DNA from: an uncultured Bacilli bacterium
GTDB taxonomy: Bacteria; Bacillota_I; Bacilli_A; RF39; UBA660
NCBI GenBank assembly: GCA_947629935.1
Contig: CANRFQ010000005.1
Span: 1-60,965 of the forward strand
DNA: 60,965 nucleotides
Reading direction: 5' to 3'
Under the pieces are notes generated by a model. The model was given only the letters and a program-made list of their open reading frames with translations, was not told the DNA's origin and searched no databases. The position numbers were made by a program, and so were the translations under genes. This document shows positions 32,698 through 40,433 of this stretch, in pieces; positions within the stretch are counted from its first letter, which is position 1, and every line of letters starts with the position of its first letter.

Positions 32698-33443
32698 AAA
32701 CATTTTATTTAACAGATGCGGGAAGAGTTCGAGATCATAATGAGGATAGTGTAACAATTTTAAAAAATATTAATAATGAATATTTAATGATTGTGGCTGA
32801 TGGAATGGGTGGTCATAGAGCGGGAGAAGTTGCTTCTTCTTTAGCTGTTACCCATTTAGGAAAAAGATTTACAGAAATTGCTTCTTTAGGAAGTAAATTA
32901 GATGCCGTAAATTGGTTAAATGATAATATTAATGAAATTAATAAAGGTATAATTGATTACACTAAGCAATATCCAGATACAACTGGAATGGGTACGACGT
33001 TAGTTGTGGCTTTATTAACGCAAGATTATTTAATATTTGGTAATATTGGAGATTCTCGTGGGTATGTTTTAAAAAATAATAAACTTCATAAAGTCACGAA
33101 AGAACATACTTTAGTTAATCTTTTAGTCAGTACAGGTGAGTTAAGTGAGGAAGAAGCTATCAATCATCCTAAAAAGAATGTCTTAATGAAGGCTTTAGGA
33201 GCTGCCGAATCATGCGAACTAGATATTTTTGATGTTGATAAAGATATTGATGGTATTATGTTGTGTAGTGACGGATTAACTAATATGCTAACTAAAGAGC
33301 AAATTGAAAAAGTCTTAAATGATGAAGAATTAACTATGGAAGATAAAGTAAGAAAGCTAATCAGAAAGAGTAATGCTAGGGGTGGCACCGATAATATAAC
33401 AGTAGCGTTTTTATTAAAGGAAAGTGAGGATGCTGGTCTATGA
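32694..33443 (+). CDS. PP2C-family serine/threonine phosphatase (PrpC/Stp)
   Basis: Removes phosphate from targets of the adjacent PASTA kinase. The 249-residue protein has all the PP2C metal-site motifs: GRVRDHNEDS, ADGMGGHRAGE, TGMGTTLV, GDSRGY, CSDGLTNML and GGTDNITV. AGAGGTGG precedes the ATG at 32694, which overlaps the rlmN stop; its own stop overlaps the kinase start. The phosphatase and kinase genes thus are translationally coupled, which helps hold their ratio. Confidence 0.95.
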   Translation: MKTFYLTDAGRVRDHNEDSVTILKNINNEYLMIVADGMGGHRAGEVASSLAVTHLGKRFTEIASLGSKLDAVNWLNDNINEINKGIIDYTKQYPDTTGMGTTLVVALLTQDYLIFGNIGDSRGYVLKNNKLHKVTKEHTLVNLLVSTGELSEEEAINHPKKNVLMKALGAAESCELDIFDVDKDIDGIMLCSDGLTNMLTKEQIEKVLNDEELTMEDKVRKLIRKSNARGGTDNITVAFLLKESEDAGL

Positions 33444-35200
33444 TAATGAAAGGTCAGAAGATTAATGATCGTTATCAAATTATAAAAACTATTGGCGAAG
33501 GGGGCATGGCCAATGTTTATCTAGCATATGATACTATTTTAGATCGCAACGTAGCTGTTAAAGTATTACGCGGGGATTTAGCTAATGATGAGAAATTTGT
33601 TCGTCGTTTTCAAAGAGAAGCCCTTTCAGCAAGTAGTTTATCCCATCCTAATATCGTGGAAGTTTATGATGTTGGTGAAGATAATGGCCAATATTATATA
33701 GTCATGGAATATATTGAAGGCAAACATTTAAAACAACTTTTGAAAAAACGTGGAAACTTAACAATTACCGAAGTAATTGATATTATGTTGCAAATTACCG
33801 ATGGTATAGCAGTAGCTCATGATTCGTATATTATTCATCGAGATATCAAGCCGCAAAATATTATGATTTTAGAAAATGGGTTAGTCAAAATCACTGATTT
33901 TGGGATTGCCATGGCAATGAACGCCGCGCAACTTACCCAAACGAACTCGGTAATGGGATCAGTCCATTACTTACCTCCTGAGCAGGCGAGTGGTTCGGGT
34001 TCTACTTTACAAAGTGATATCTATTCAATGGGAATTTTAATGTATGAGCTTTTGTGTGGCCATTTACCTTATAGAGGCGATAATGCGGTTGAGATTGCTT
34101 TAAAACATTTAAAAGAACCCTTACCCTCAATTAGAGAATATTTGCCAAACCTTCCACAGAGTGTGGAAAATGTTATTTTGAAAGCTACTGCTAAGAATCC
34201 TAAAAATCGTTATGCTGATGCTAGAGAAATGCATGAAGATTTAAAAACAGTTATGGACGATTCTCGCGTAGATGAACCAAGATATGTATATCCTTATCCC
34301 GAGGATGGCTTAGAAGACGCGGAAGTTACAAAAGATTTACAAGTCAAAGAAGAGCCAGAGAAAGAAGAGGAAGAAGTTGTGGCTAAACAAATTACTAAAG
34401 ACGATTTGAAAAAACAAAATAAACTTTTAATTATTTTAGGTTCTATTTTTGCCGGATTAGTTATTATTACTACAACTATTGTTTTAATATTGCCAATATT
34501 AACGGGTGGTAAAGAAGTAACCGTTCCGGATGTGGCAGGAATGAGTGTCAAAAAAGCTATTAAAACTTTACAAGATAAGGGTTTTAAAATAGCTGATGAT
34601 CAAAAAGAAACCGCTTCAGATGATATAGAAGAAGGTAAAGTCGTTAAAACTAATCCAGCTAGTGGATCTAAGAAAATTAAAGGTAAAGAAGTAACTTTAT
34701 ATGTTTCCACAGGTAGTAATCAAATAACGGTTGAAGATTATACCGGTCAAAATTATATTGAAGTTAAAGCAAAATTGGAAGTTCAAAATATTTATGTCGT
34801 AATTGAAAAGAAAGATGTGGAAAGTTCTAATGAAATAACCGATACACAAATTATTGGTCAATCTGTTGAAGCTGGTAAGAAATTGAAACCAAAAGATACA
34901 ATTACTTTATATATTCCAAATATAACAACTAAATATCCCGATTTTTCTCGAGGATATAGTGTAGAAGCTGTCCAAAATTGGTGTAATACTTATGGCATAA
35001 CTTTAAATATTGAATATATTGAAACATCTGATTATGCGCCAGGGACGATTTATTATCAAAGTAAAACAGTAGGTTATACTGTATCAGCAGGCTCTACACT
35101 AAACATTAAAGTGGCAACAGCTAAAGAAAATGAGACGGCCGGTAATGATGTTAGCGTTCCTGATGAAGAAAATGTTTGTGAAACAACAGGATTATGCTAA
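33440..35200 (+). CDS. prkC: PASTA-domain serine/threonine protein kinase (PrkC/StkP family)
   Basis: Senses cell-wall fragments outside and phosphorylates proteins inside; in Bacillus it also triggers germination by muropeptides. The 586-residue protein has a kinase domain (GEGGMANVYLA at 19-29, invariant Lys near 41, HRDIKPQN at 133-140, DFG at 153-155), an acidic juxtamembrane linker, one membrane helix (about 329-354), and three extracellular PASTA repeats (about 360-427, 430-495 and 496-562). A Cys pair closes the C-terminus (VCETTGLC). The start overlaps the phosphatase stop; a second ATG six bases further is also possible. Confidence 0.96.
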   Translation: MIMKGQKINDRYQIIKTIGEGGMANVYLAYDTILDRNVAVKVLRGDLANDEKFVRRFQREALSASSLSHPNIVEVYDVGEDNGQYYIVMEYIEGKHLKQLLKKRGNLTITEVIDIMLQITDGIAVAHDSYIIHRDIKPQNIMILENGLVKITDFGIAMAMNAAQLTQTNSVMGSVHYLPPEQASGSGSTLQSDIYSMGILMYELLCGHLPYRGDNAVEIALKHLKEPLPSIREYLPNLPQSVENVILKATAKNPKNRYADAREMHEDLKTVMDDSRVDEPRYVYPYPEDGLEDAEVTKDLQVKEEPEKEEEEVVAKQITKDDLKKQNKLLIILGSIFAGLVIITTTIVLILPILTGGKEVTVPDVAGMSVKKAIKTLQDKGFKIADDQKETASDDIEEGKVVKTNPASGSKKIKGKEVTLYVSTGSNQITVEDYTGQNYIEVKAKLEVQNIYVVIEKKDVESSNEITDTQIIGQSVEAGKKLKPKDTITLYIPNITTKYPDFSRGYSVEAVQNWCNTYGITLNIEYIETSDYAPGTIYYQSKTVGYTVSAGSTLNIKVATAKENETAGNDVSVPDEENVCETTGLC

Positions 35201-36027
35201 TGAAGGGAAAAATTATTAAAATAATTAGTAATCTTTATACAGTTCAAGCTAATGGTAAAGAATATGAATGTCGAGCCAGGGGAAAATTTCGCAATGACAA
35301 AATTACCCCTTTAGTTGGTGATAATTGTCATATTGATCCAGAAAATAATTATATTTTAGAAATTGAAAAAAGAACGAATAGCTTAGAACGTCCAGCGGTA
35401 GCTAATGTAGATTATGCAGTAATTTTAACAAGTGTTGTAAAACCAAATTTATCATTAAATTTATTAGATAAAATGCTGAGCATTATTATACTTAATAAAA
35501 TTAAACCAATTATATGTTTTTCTAAGTTAGACTTAGCAACTAGCCAGGAAAAAAAGACAATAAAAAAATTAAGTAAATATTATCGTAAGTTGGGTATTTT
35601 GGTGATTAGTAATAGACAAGTTGGCAAATTAAAAAAAATATTAAAGGGAAGCGTCGCAGTTTTTACTGGGCAAACAGGAGCTGGTAAATCGACATTACTC
35701 AATAAAATTGATAAATCATTGGAACTTAAAACCGGGGAAATATCTGAAGCTCTAGGGAGAGGTAAACATACAACTCGTCATGTAGAATTATTTGCCGTAG
35801 CTGGTTGTTATTTAGTAGATACTCCTGGTTTTTCGGCTCTTGATCTTAATGACTTTTCTAAAGAAGAAATAAAATCTTCTTTCCCAGAGTTTTCTTTATA
35901 TCAATGCCAATTTCCTAATTGTATGCACGTTAATGAAAAAAAGTGCGCTGTAAAAGAGGCAGTTGCCCAAGATAAAATTTTAAAATCACGTTACGATAAT
36001 TATAAAAGTTTTATTAGTGAGAAGTGA
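35200..36027 (+). CDS. rsgA: Small ribosomal subunit biogenesis GTPase RsgA
   Basis: Circularly permuted GTPase that checks 30S maturation; in Bacillus it is a substrate of PrkC. The 275-residue protein has an N-terminal OB fold (to about 65), G4 as SKLD (108-111) before G1 as GQTGAGKST (157-165), G3 as DTPGFS, and a C-terminal zinc site (CQFPNCMH...KKC). The ATG at 35200 overlaps the kinase stop (TAATG) with AGG nine bases upstream; an ATG at 35194 is too near to that site. Confidence 0.95.
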   Translation: MKGKIIKIISNLYTVQANGKEYECRARGKFRNDKITPLVGDNCHIDPENNYILEIEKRTNSLERPAVANVDYAVILTSVVKPNLSLNLLDKMLSIIILNKIKPIICFSKLDLATSQEKKTIKKLSKYYRKLGILVISNRQVGKLKKILKGSVAVFTGQTGAGKSTLLNKIDKSLELKTGEISEALGRGKHTTRHVELFAVAGCYLVDTPGFSALDLNDFSKEEIKSSFPEFSLYQCQFPNCMHVNEKKCAVKEAVAQDKILKSRYDNYKSFISEK

Positions 36028-36031
36028 GAAT

Positions 36032-36658
36032 ATGCAAGTATCAGTATCATTTTTAAAAAGAAAAGATAATTTAAAGGAAACTTTAAAAAAAATAGAACAA
36101 ACAAATTGCGATTATATTCATGTAGATGTCATGGATGGTCTTTTCGTTGTGGAAAAAACTGAAAATCTCTGTCCTTATTTGCAAAACATATCAAAAAAAT
36201 TAGATGTGCATCTTATGTGTGCCCATCCTTTAGATTATATTAATGAGTATAAAAATTTGCCTACCGAATACATTACAATTCAAGCTGAAATAACCGATAA
36301 TCTTAATGATTTAATTAATATTATTAAAAAAGAAAATATAAAAGTTGGCCTTGCTATTAATCCAGATACGCCAGTATCTAAAATAGAACCATATTTTGCA
36401 AATATTGATCAAGTTTTAGTAATGAGTGTTATTCCTGGTAAAGGCGGGCAGGAGTTTAAAGAAACAGCAATATTAAAAGTCAAAGAGCTTGATAAATTAA
36501 GAAAAGAGAATAATTATCATTTTATCATTAATGTTGATGGAGGGATAAATGATCATACTATCACTCTTTTAAAAAATACAGGTTTAGACATGTGTGTTTC
36601 AGGTTCTTTTATTTGCTTAAGTGAAAATTTTCAAAAACAGATTAACAAATTACGGTAA
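36032..36658 (+). CDS. rpe: Ribulose-phosphate 3-epimerase
   Basis: Interconverts ribulose 5-phosphate and xylulose 5-phosphate. The 208-residue TIM-barrel protein has HVDVMDGLFV (metal His and Asp), the DVHLMCAHP strand, GLAINPDTP, VMSVIPGKGGQEF (usual VNPGFGGQ) and the phosphate-binding NVDGGIND. The N-terminus is more divergent than usual (VSVSFLKRKDN against APSIL-type), so a related sugar-phosphate epimerase is an alternative. AAGTGAGAA precedes the ATG, five bases after rsgA. It closes the operon; a terminator follows. Confidence 0.85.
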   Translation: MQVSVSFLKRKDNLKETLKKIEQTNCDYIHVDVMDGLFVVEKTENLCPYLQNISKKLDVHLMCAHPLDYINEYKNLPTEYITIQAEITDNLNDLINIIKKENIKVGLAINPDTPVSKIEPYFANIDQVLVMSVIPGKGGQEFKETAILKVKELDKLRKENNYHFIINVDGGINDHTITLLKNTGLDMCVSGSFICLSENFQKQINKLR

Positions 36659-36666
36659 AATAAAAA

Positions 36667-36690
36667 CTGCTTCATTAAGCAGCTTTTTTT
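36667..36690. terminator. Bidirectional terminator between rpe and rpmB
   Basis: CTGCTT (36667-36672), the loop CATT, then AAGCAG (36677-36682), with T residues downstream and A residues upstream. It overlaps the rpmB stop codon and serves both convergent genes. Confidence 0.78.
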
Positions 36691-36833
36691 GTTTCTCTTG
36701 CAGTGATTCTAACACTTTTACCATTAATTTTTTTCTTTTGAAGATTAGGTTTTTGTTGTGTTTTAGTAGCATTTAAAGCATGAGAACGTTTGTTTCCAGT
36801 TAAAGGTTTTTTAGTTGTTACTTTTTTTGCCAT
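36675..36833 (-). CDS. rpmB: 50S ribosomal protein L28
   Basis: A 52-residue protein on the minus strand, below usual ORF-length cut-offs. It begins MAKKVTTKKPLTGNKRSHAL, which matches L28 (TGKKP..GNKRSHA), then KPNLQKKKINGKSVRIT with the family's KPNLQ and the RITAR end (usual V.ARALK). It has no Cys, so it is of the zinc-free type, and it is slightly shorter than common L28 (about 60). AAGGAGG lies eight bases before the ATG. In Bacillus rpmB is also on the opposite strand near rpe, so the position supports the call. Confidence 0.93.
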   Translation of the reverse strand: MAKKVTTKKPLTGNKRSHALNATKTQQKPNLQKKKINGKSVRITARETKKAA

Positions 36834-36867
36834 AACTCTTTCCTCCTTTTTAACTAATTCTTTTAAG

Positions 36868-36896
36868 ACTTTATCATAAATAAATCAAGAAGTCAA
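36868..36896 (-). promoter_or_regulatory. Promoter for rpmB
   Basis: On the minus strand: TTGACT (36896-36891), a 17-bp spacer, then TAAAGT (36873-36868). Confidence 0.6.
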
Positions 36897-36927
36897 TTTT
36901 TATGTTACAATATTTTATGTGATAAAT

Positions 36928-37671
36928 ATGAATTTAATTAAGGAAAATTGGTCAAAGAAAGCTTATACTGAATTTTTACAATATCTAAAAACTTTTAAAG
37001 ATTTGCAATATTTAGAATTTAATCAAAAAATAGTATCTAGCCAATATAAATCTATTGGAATAAGAATTCCTATCTTAAGGAATATTGCTAAAAAAATATT
37101 ACAGGGCAACTATGAAAGTTTTTTAAAAGTAATGACCCTAAATTATTATGAAGAAATATTATTAAGAGGCTTTATTATTGCGGGGATTAAGGATACTGCC
37201 AAATTAAAAAAATATATCAATTCTTACGTGTTATTAATTGATAATTGGGCGATATGTGATTCATTTTGTAGTAGTCTTAAAATTATTAAAAATAATAAAA
37301 AAGAATTTTGGCCTTTTTTTAATGACTATTTGAATAGTAAGCATGAATTTTCCGTGCGTATGGCAATTGTAGTTTTTCTAAATTATTATGTTGAAAAAGA
37401 ATATTTAAACAGTATCTATGAAATATGCCAAAGAAATTTAATCGATAAATATTATGTTGATATGGCAATATCATGGCTTATTTGTGAATGTTTTATTAAA
37501 TATCCTTCTGCTACCTTTAAATTTTTACAAGAAAGTCACCTTAAACCCTTTATTTTTAATAAAGCTTTAAGTAAGATTAAGGACTCTTATCAAGTGAGTA
37601 AAGAAGTTAAAGCCAATCTGGAAAAGTTAAAAAAAGCAAAAATATGTTGTAAAACGCCAAAAAATGTCTGA
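36928..37671 (+). CDS. AlkD-like DNA alkylation repair protein (HEAT-like)
   Basis: A 247-residue helical-repeat protein of the AlkD family, which removes alkylated bases by holding damaged DNA on a concave surface. Family features: QYKSIGIRIPILRNIAKKI near the N-terminus, EEILLRGFIIAG, the conserved IDNWAICDSFC, and VRMAIVVFLNYY followed by YYVDMAISWLICECF. The Trp/Asp pair and the Arg residues expected at the DNA-binding face are visible, but activity cannot be assumed. Start is the ATG at 36928; a GTG at 36919 is three codons upstream. The ribosome site is weak. TGTTACAAT (36903-36911) is a possible extended -10. Confidence 0.85.
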   Translation: MNLIKENWSKKAYTEFLQYLKTFKDLQYLEFNQKIVSSQYKSIGIRIPILRNIAKKILQGNYESFLKVMTLNYYEEILLRGFIIAGIKDTAKLKKYINSYVLLIDNWAICDSFCSSLKIIKNNKKEFWPFFNDYLNSKHEFSVRMAIVVFLNYYVEKEYLNSIYEICQRNLIDKYYVDMAISWLICECFIKYPSATFKFLQESHLKPFIFNKALSKIKDSYQVSKEVKANLEKLKKAKICCKTPKNV

Positions 37672-37731
37672 GTTTATTTGCTTATTTGGTTTGACTTTGG
37701 TAAAATTAAATTGTACTAGAGGTGATTTTTA

Positions 37732-37941
37732 ATGGAAGAAAAAACCACTAAAGCAATCTTACAAGAAGTTTTTGAATTATTGGTCGCTGGTAATTATGAT
37801 GCGACAAGTCAGATTGTGGGATATTTAAACAGTGGAGATCCGGGATATGTTTCTAGTTACAAAGGCGCTCGGGAAAAGATAATTGCTCTTGATAGATATG
37901 CACTTATTGAAATCATGTTAAAGGAATTTCTTAGTAAATAA
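37732..37941 (+). CDS. IreB-family regulatory phosphoprotein (UPF0297)
   Basis: A 69-residue protein that matches UPF0297/IreB: an N-terminal Thr-rich tail (EEKTTKAI, the part phosphorylated in Enterococcus IreB) followed by VAGNYDATSQIVGYLNSGDP (given to its limit) and a final helix. IreB is a substrate of PASTA kinases, so it may be linked to the prkC at 33440. AGAGGTGAT precedes the ATG; TTGACT (37691-37696) with a weak -10 may be its promoter. It overlaps ruvX by one base. The usual upstream neighbour alaS is absent. Confidence 0.9.
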   Translation: MEEKTTKAILQEVFELLVAGNYDATSQIVGYLNSGDPGYVSSYKGAREKIIALDRYALIEIMLKEFLSK

Positions 37942-38366
37942 TGCGTTATTTAGGGCTTGATTTAGGTACTAAAACAGTAGGTGTGGCTATTAGTGATAAA
38001 ACTAATACCATTGCGAGTAACTTAAAAGTAATCAAATATACTAGTCAAACCAAAGAAGCAATGTTGCAAGAAATTTGTGATTTGATTAATACTTATCATA
38101 TTACTCATGTAGTTTTAGGATTACCTAAAAATATGGATAATTCTTTGGGCTTTGCCAGTCAAAGGAGCCTAGATTTTCAAAAAGAATTAGCCCAAAAGTG
38201 TGATGTGCAAATTGAACTTTTAGATGAGCGTTTGACGACAGTACAAGCAGAAAATATTTTATTGAATGCTGATTTAAGTCGAAAAAAAAGAAAAAAAGTC
38301 ATTGACGGGGTGGCGGCGACGATTATACTTGATACTTATTTAAGAATGAAGGGAAAATCAAAATGA
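37941..38366 (+). CDS. ruvX: Putative pre-16S rRNA nuclease YqgF/RuvX
   Basis: RNase-H-fold nuclease thought to trim the 5' end of 16S rRNA. The 141-residue protein has LGLDLGTKTVGVAISD (first catalytic Asp), VVLGLPKNMDNS, LLDERLTT (second acidic residue), and the C-terminal IDGVAATIILDTYL with the third Asp. Its ATG overlaps the ireB stop (TAATG), and its stop overlaps the next start (ATGA), the usual tight cluster. Confidence 0.95.
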   Translation: MRYLGLDLGTKTVGVAISDKTNTIASNLKVIKYTSQTKEAMLQEICDLINTYHITHVVLGLPKNMDNSLGFASQRSLDFQKELAQKCDVQIELLDERLTTVQAENILLNADLSRKKRKKVIDGVAATIILDTYLRMKGKSK

Positions 38367-38662
38367 AAGAAGAAAATGATAATCAAAATGTTTTAACACT
38401 AGTAAATGACAAAGGAGAACAAATAACTTGTGAAGTTTTATTTACATTTGATAATGATAAAAATAAACAAAGTTATATTGTTTATACCGATAACACTACT
38501 GATGAAACTGGCAGTACGAAAGTGTATGCTAGTATTTATGATCCAAGTGGAAAAGATAAGACTTTAAAACCAATTGAAACTGAGGAAGAATGGGCTTTAA
38601 TTGAAAATATCTTATCTTCTATCCAAGAAAAGGTGGACGCAGAAAGCGAAAAAGATCAATGA
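38363..38662 (+). CDS. UPF0473 (DUF1292) family protein
   Basis: A 99-residue acidic protein of the DUF1292 family: VNDKGEQITCEVLFTFDND, then SYIVYTDN, KVYASIYDP and the ETEEEW.LIE segment. Its function is unknown, but it is nearly always between ruvX and mltG, as here. It overlaps ruvX by four bases and mltG by four bases, so the cluster is translationally coupled. Confidence 0.92.
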   Translation: MKEENDNQNVLTLVNDKGEQITCEVLFTFDNDKNKQSYIVYTDNTTDETGSTKVYASIYDPSGKDKTLKPIETEEEWALIENILSSIQEKVDAESEKDQ

Positions 38663-39723
38663 AAAAATTAGTAGTGGGATTAATTATCGCTTTAGTTGCC
38701 ATTATTATTTTAATAATTAGTTTGTATTTTTATTTCTTAGCGCCCGTGGCGAAAAATGATTCCAAAAACATCTCTTTTGTAGTAAAACAAGGCGAAGGAG
38801 AAAAACAAATCATTGATAATTTAAAAACGGCCGATTTAATTCGTTGTAAGGAAGCGGCTTATATTTATAATTTTTTTCACAGGGATTATACTTTTAAAGT
38901 GGGGACTTTTACTTTAAAGAGAAATATGAGTGTCAAACAAATATTTAAGACCTTAGATAGTGGCAAAACGAAAGAACAAAAAGGAATTAATATTACTTTT
39001 AAAGAAGGAAAAAGATATCCTGATTATCTGGAAGAAATATCTAGTTCTTTAAAGATTTCGGAAGATGACTTTAAAAATCTTATGCAAGATAATAACTATT
39101 TGCAAAGTTTAATTGCCGAATACTGGTTTTTAACTGATGATATTTTAAATTCGGATATTTATTATCCTCTAGAAGGTTATTTATTTCCAGATACCTATAA
39201 TTTTTTTGAAAATACGTCTGCTAAAGATGTTCTAAAAACGATATTGGATAATACAGAAAGTAAATTAGCTCCTTATAAAAAGGACATGCAGAAAAATGCT
39301 TATAGTATTCACGAAATTATGACCCTAGCTTCTATTGTTGAATTGGAAGGCAAAGACGGTAGCGATAGAGCTGGTATTGTTGGTGTATTTACAAATCGTA
39401 TTAATATTGGAATGCCTTTGGGTAGCGATGTAACTACTTATTATGCTACGCAAAAAGAATTTAAAGATAATTTGACAGCTGATGAATTAAATGAATGTAA
39501 TGCTTATAATACGCGCGGGACATGTTTTAAGGGTCTACCGGTAGGACCAATATCCAATCCCGGTATCGAAGCGATTAAGGCAGCAATATATCCGGAAGAT
39601 AACGATTATCTATTCTTTGTTTCTGATAAAAGTGGTAAAATATACTTTAGTAAGACCAATGCTGAACATGAACAGCAAGTAGCAAAATTAAAAGATAACG
39701 GTAATTGGTATGTTTATGAATAA
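38659..39723 (+). CDS. mltG: Endolytic murein transglycosylase MltG
   Basis: Cleaves nascent glycan strands and sets their length. The 354-residue protein has one N-terminal membrane helix (about 4-28), a LysM-like region (FVVKQGEGEKQIIDNL, about 42-57), then the YceG catalytic domain with LEGYLFPDTY, the catalytic Glu in ASIVELEG (near 229), PLGSDVTTYY, and YNTRG...GLPVGPISNPG near the end. It overlaps the upstream gene by four bases; a 33-base gap separates it from trmR. Confidence 0.95.
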   Translation: MKKLVVGLIIALVAIIILIISLYFYFLAPVAKNDSKNISFVVKQGEGEKQIIDNLKTADLIRCKEAAYIYNFFHRDYTFKVGTFTLKRNMSVKQIFKTLDSGKTKEQKGINITFKEGKRYPDYLEEISSSLKISEDDFKNLMQDNNYLQSLIAEYWFLTDDILNSDIYYPLEGYLFPDTYNFFENTSAKDVLKTILDNTESKLAPYKKDMQKNAYSIHEIMTLASIVELEGKDGSDRAGIVGVFTNRINIGMPLGSDVTTYYATQKEFKDNLTADELNECNAYNTRGTCFKGLPVGPISNPGIEAIKAAIYPEDNDYLFFVSDKSGKIYFSKTNAEHEQQVAKLKDNGNWYVYE

Positions 39724-39756
39724 AGAATATAATATATAGTAGAAAGAGTGAAAATA

Positions 39757-40353
39757 ATGAAACAATTCATAGAAGAGATGGAAGAATATGCCAGAAATAA
39801 AAATGTGCCAATCATTGAAAAAGAATCCATAACTTTTATAATGAAATATATTAAATTAAATAATGTTAAAAATATATTGGAAATTGGTTCGGCCATTGGT
39901 TATTCGGCTATTTTGATGGCAAGTGTCGCTGAAGATGTCAAAGTTACTACTATTGAACGTGATGAAACTCGTTATATGGAATGTTTAAAAAATGTCAAAA
40001 AATGTGGCATGGATAAAAAAATTACTGTAGTTTATCAAGATGCATTAGAAGTTAATTTAACAGATAAAATTGAATATGATTTAATATTTATCGATGCTGC
40101 TAAAGGACAATATACTAAGTTTTTTGAAAAGTTTAAATATTTCTTGGCTCCTGGCGGTATAATCATTACGGATAATTTAAAATTTCATGGTTATGTCGGC
40201 AGTAAAAAGAAAATTGAAAGCAAAAACTTAGAAGGAATAGTTAAAAAAATTGAAAAATACATCTTATTTTTAAAAGAAAACGAAGAATTTGAAACAAAAT
40301 TTTATGATGTTGGAGATGGACTTTCGGTCAGTGTCAAAAAAGATTCTCGCTAA
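39757..40353 (+). CDS. trmR: tRNA 5-hydroxyuridine methyltransferase TrmR-like (YrrM)
   Basis: SAM-dependent O-methyltransferase of class I; in Bacillus TrmR turns 5-hydroxyuridine at wobble position 34 into 5-methoxyuridine. The 198-residue protein has the SAM loop LEIGSAIGYSAI, acidic TTIERDE, the metal-site FIDAAKGQY and ITDNLKFHG. The ATG at 39757 has GAGTGA upstream, chosen over a GTG at 39748. The specific role is supported by trhP1 and trhP2 nearby, the two genes for uridine hydroxylation. Its stop codon lies in a terminator. Confidence 0.88.
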   Translation: MKQFIEEMEEYARNKNVPIIEKESITFIMKYIKLNNVKNILEIGSAIGYSAILMASVAEDVKVTTIERDETRYMECLKNVKKCGMDKKITVVYQDALEVNLTDKIEYDLIFIDAAKGQYTKFFEKFKYFLAPGGIIITDNLKFHGYVGSKKKIESKNLEGIVKKIEKYILFLKENEEFETKFYDVGDGLSVSVKKDSR

Positions 40354-40366
40354 GGCGAGTTTTTTA
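40346..40366 (+). terminator. Terminator at the trmR stop codon
   Basis: CTCGC (40346-40350), the loop TAAG, GCGAG (40355-40359), then seven T residues. Confidence 0.75.
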
Positions 40367-40433
40367 TATACTTCTAGACGCGATTTACTTTACATATATT
40401 TTTATGTTAAGATACATTTGTTGGGAGGCTAAG

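Noticed and set aside
39714-39896. Minus-strand frame of 60 codons at the mltG/trmR junction
   Set aside because: It is antisense to the trmR start, with no ribosome site and no recognisable sequence.
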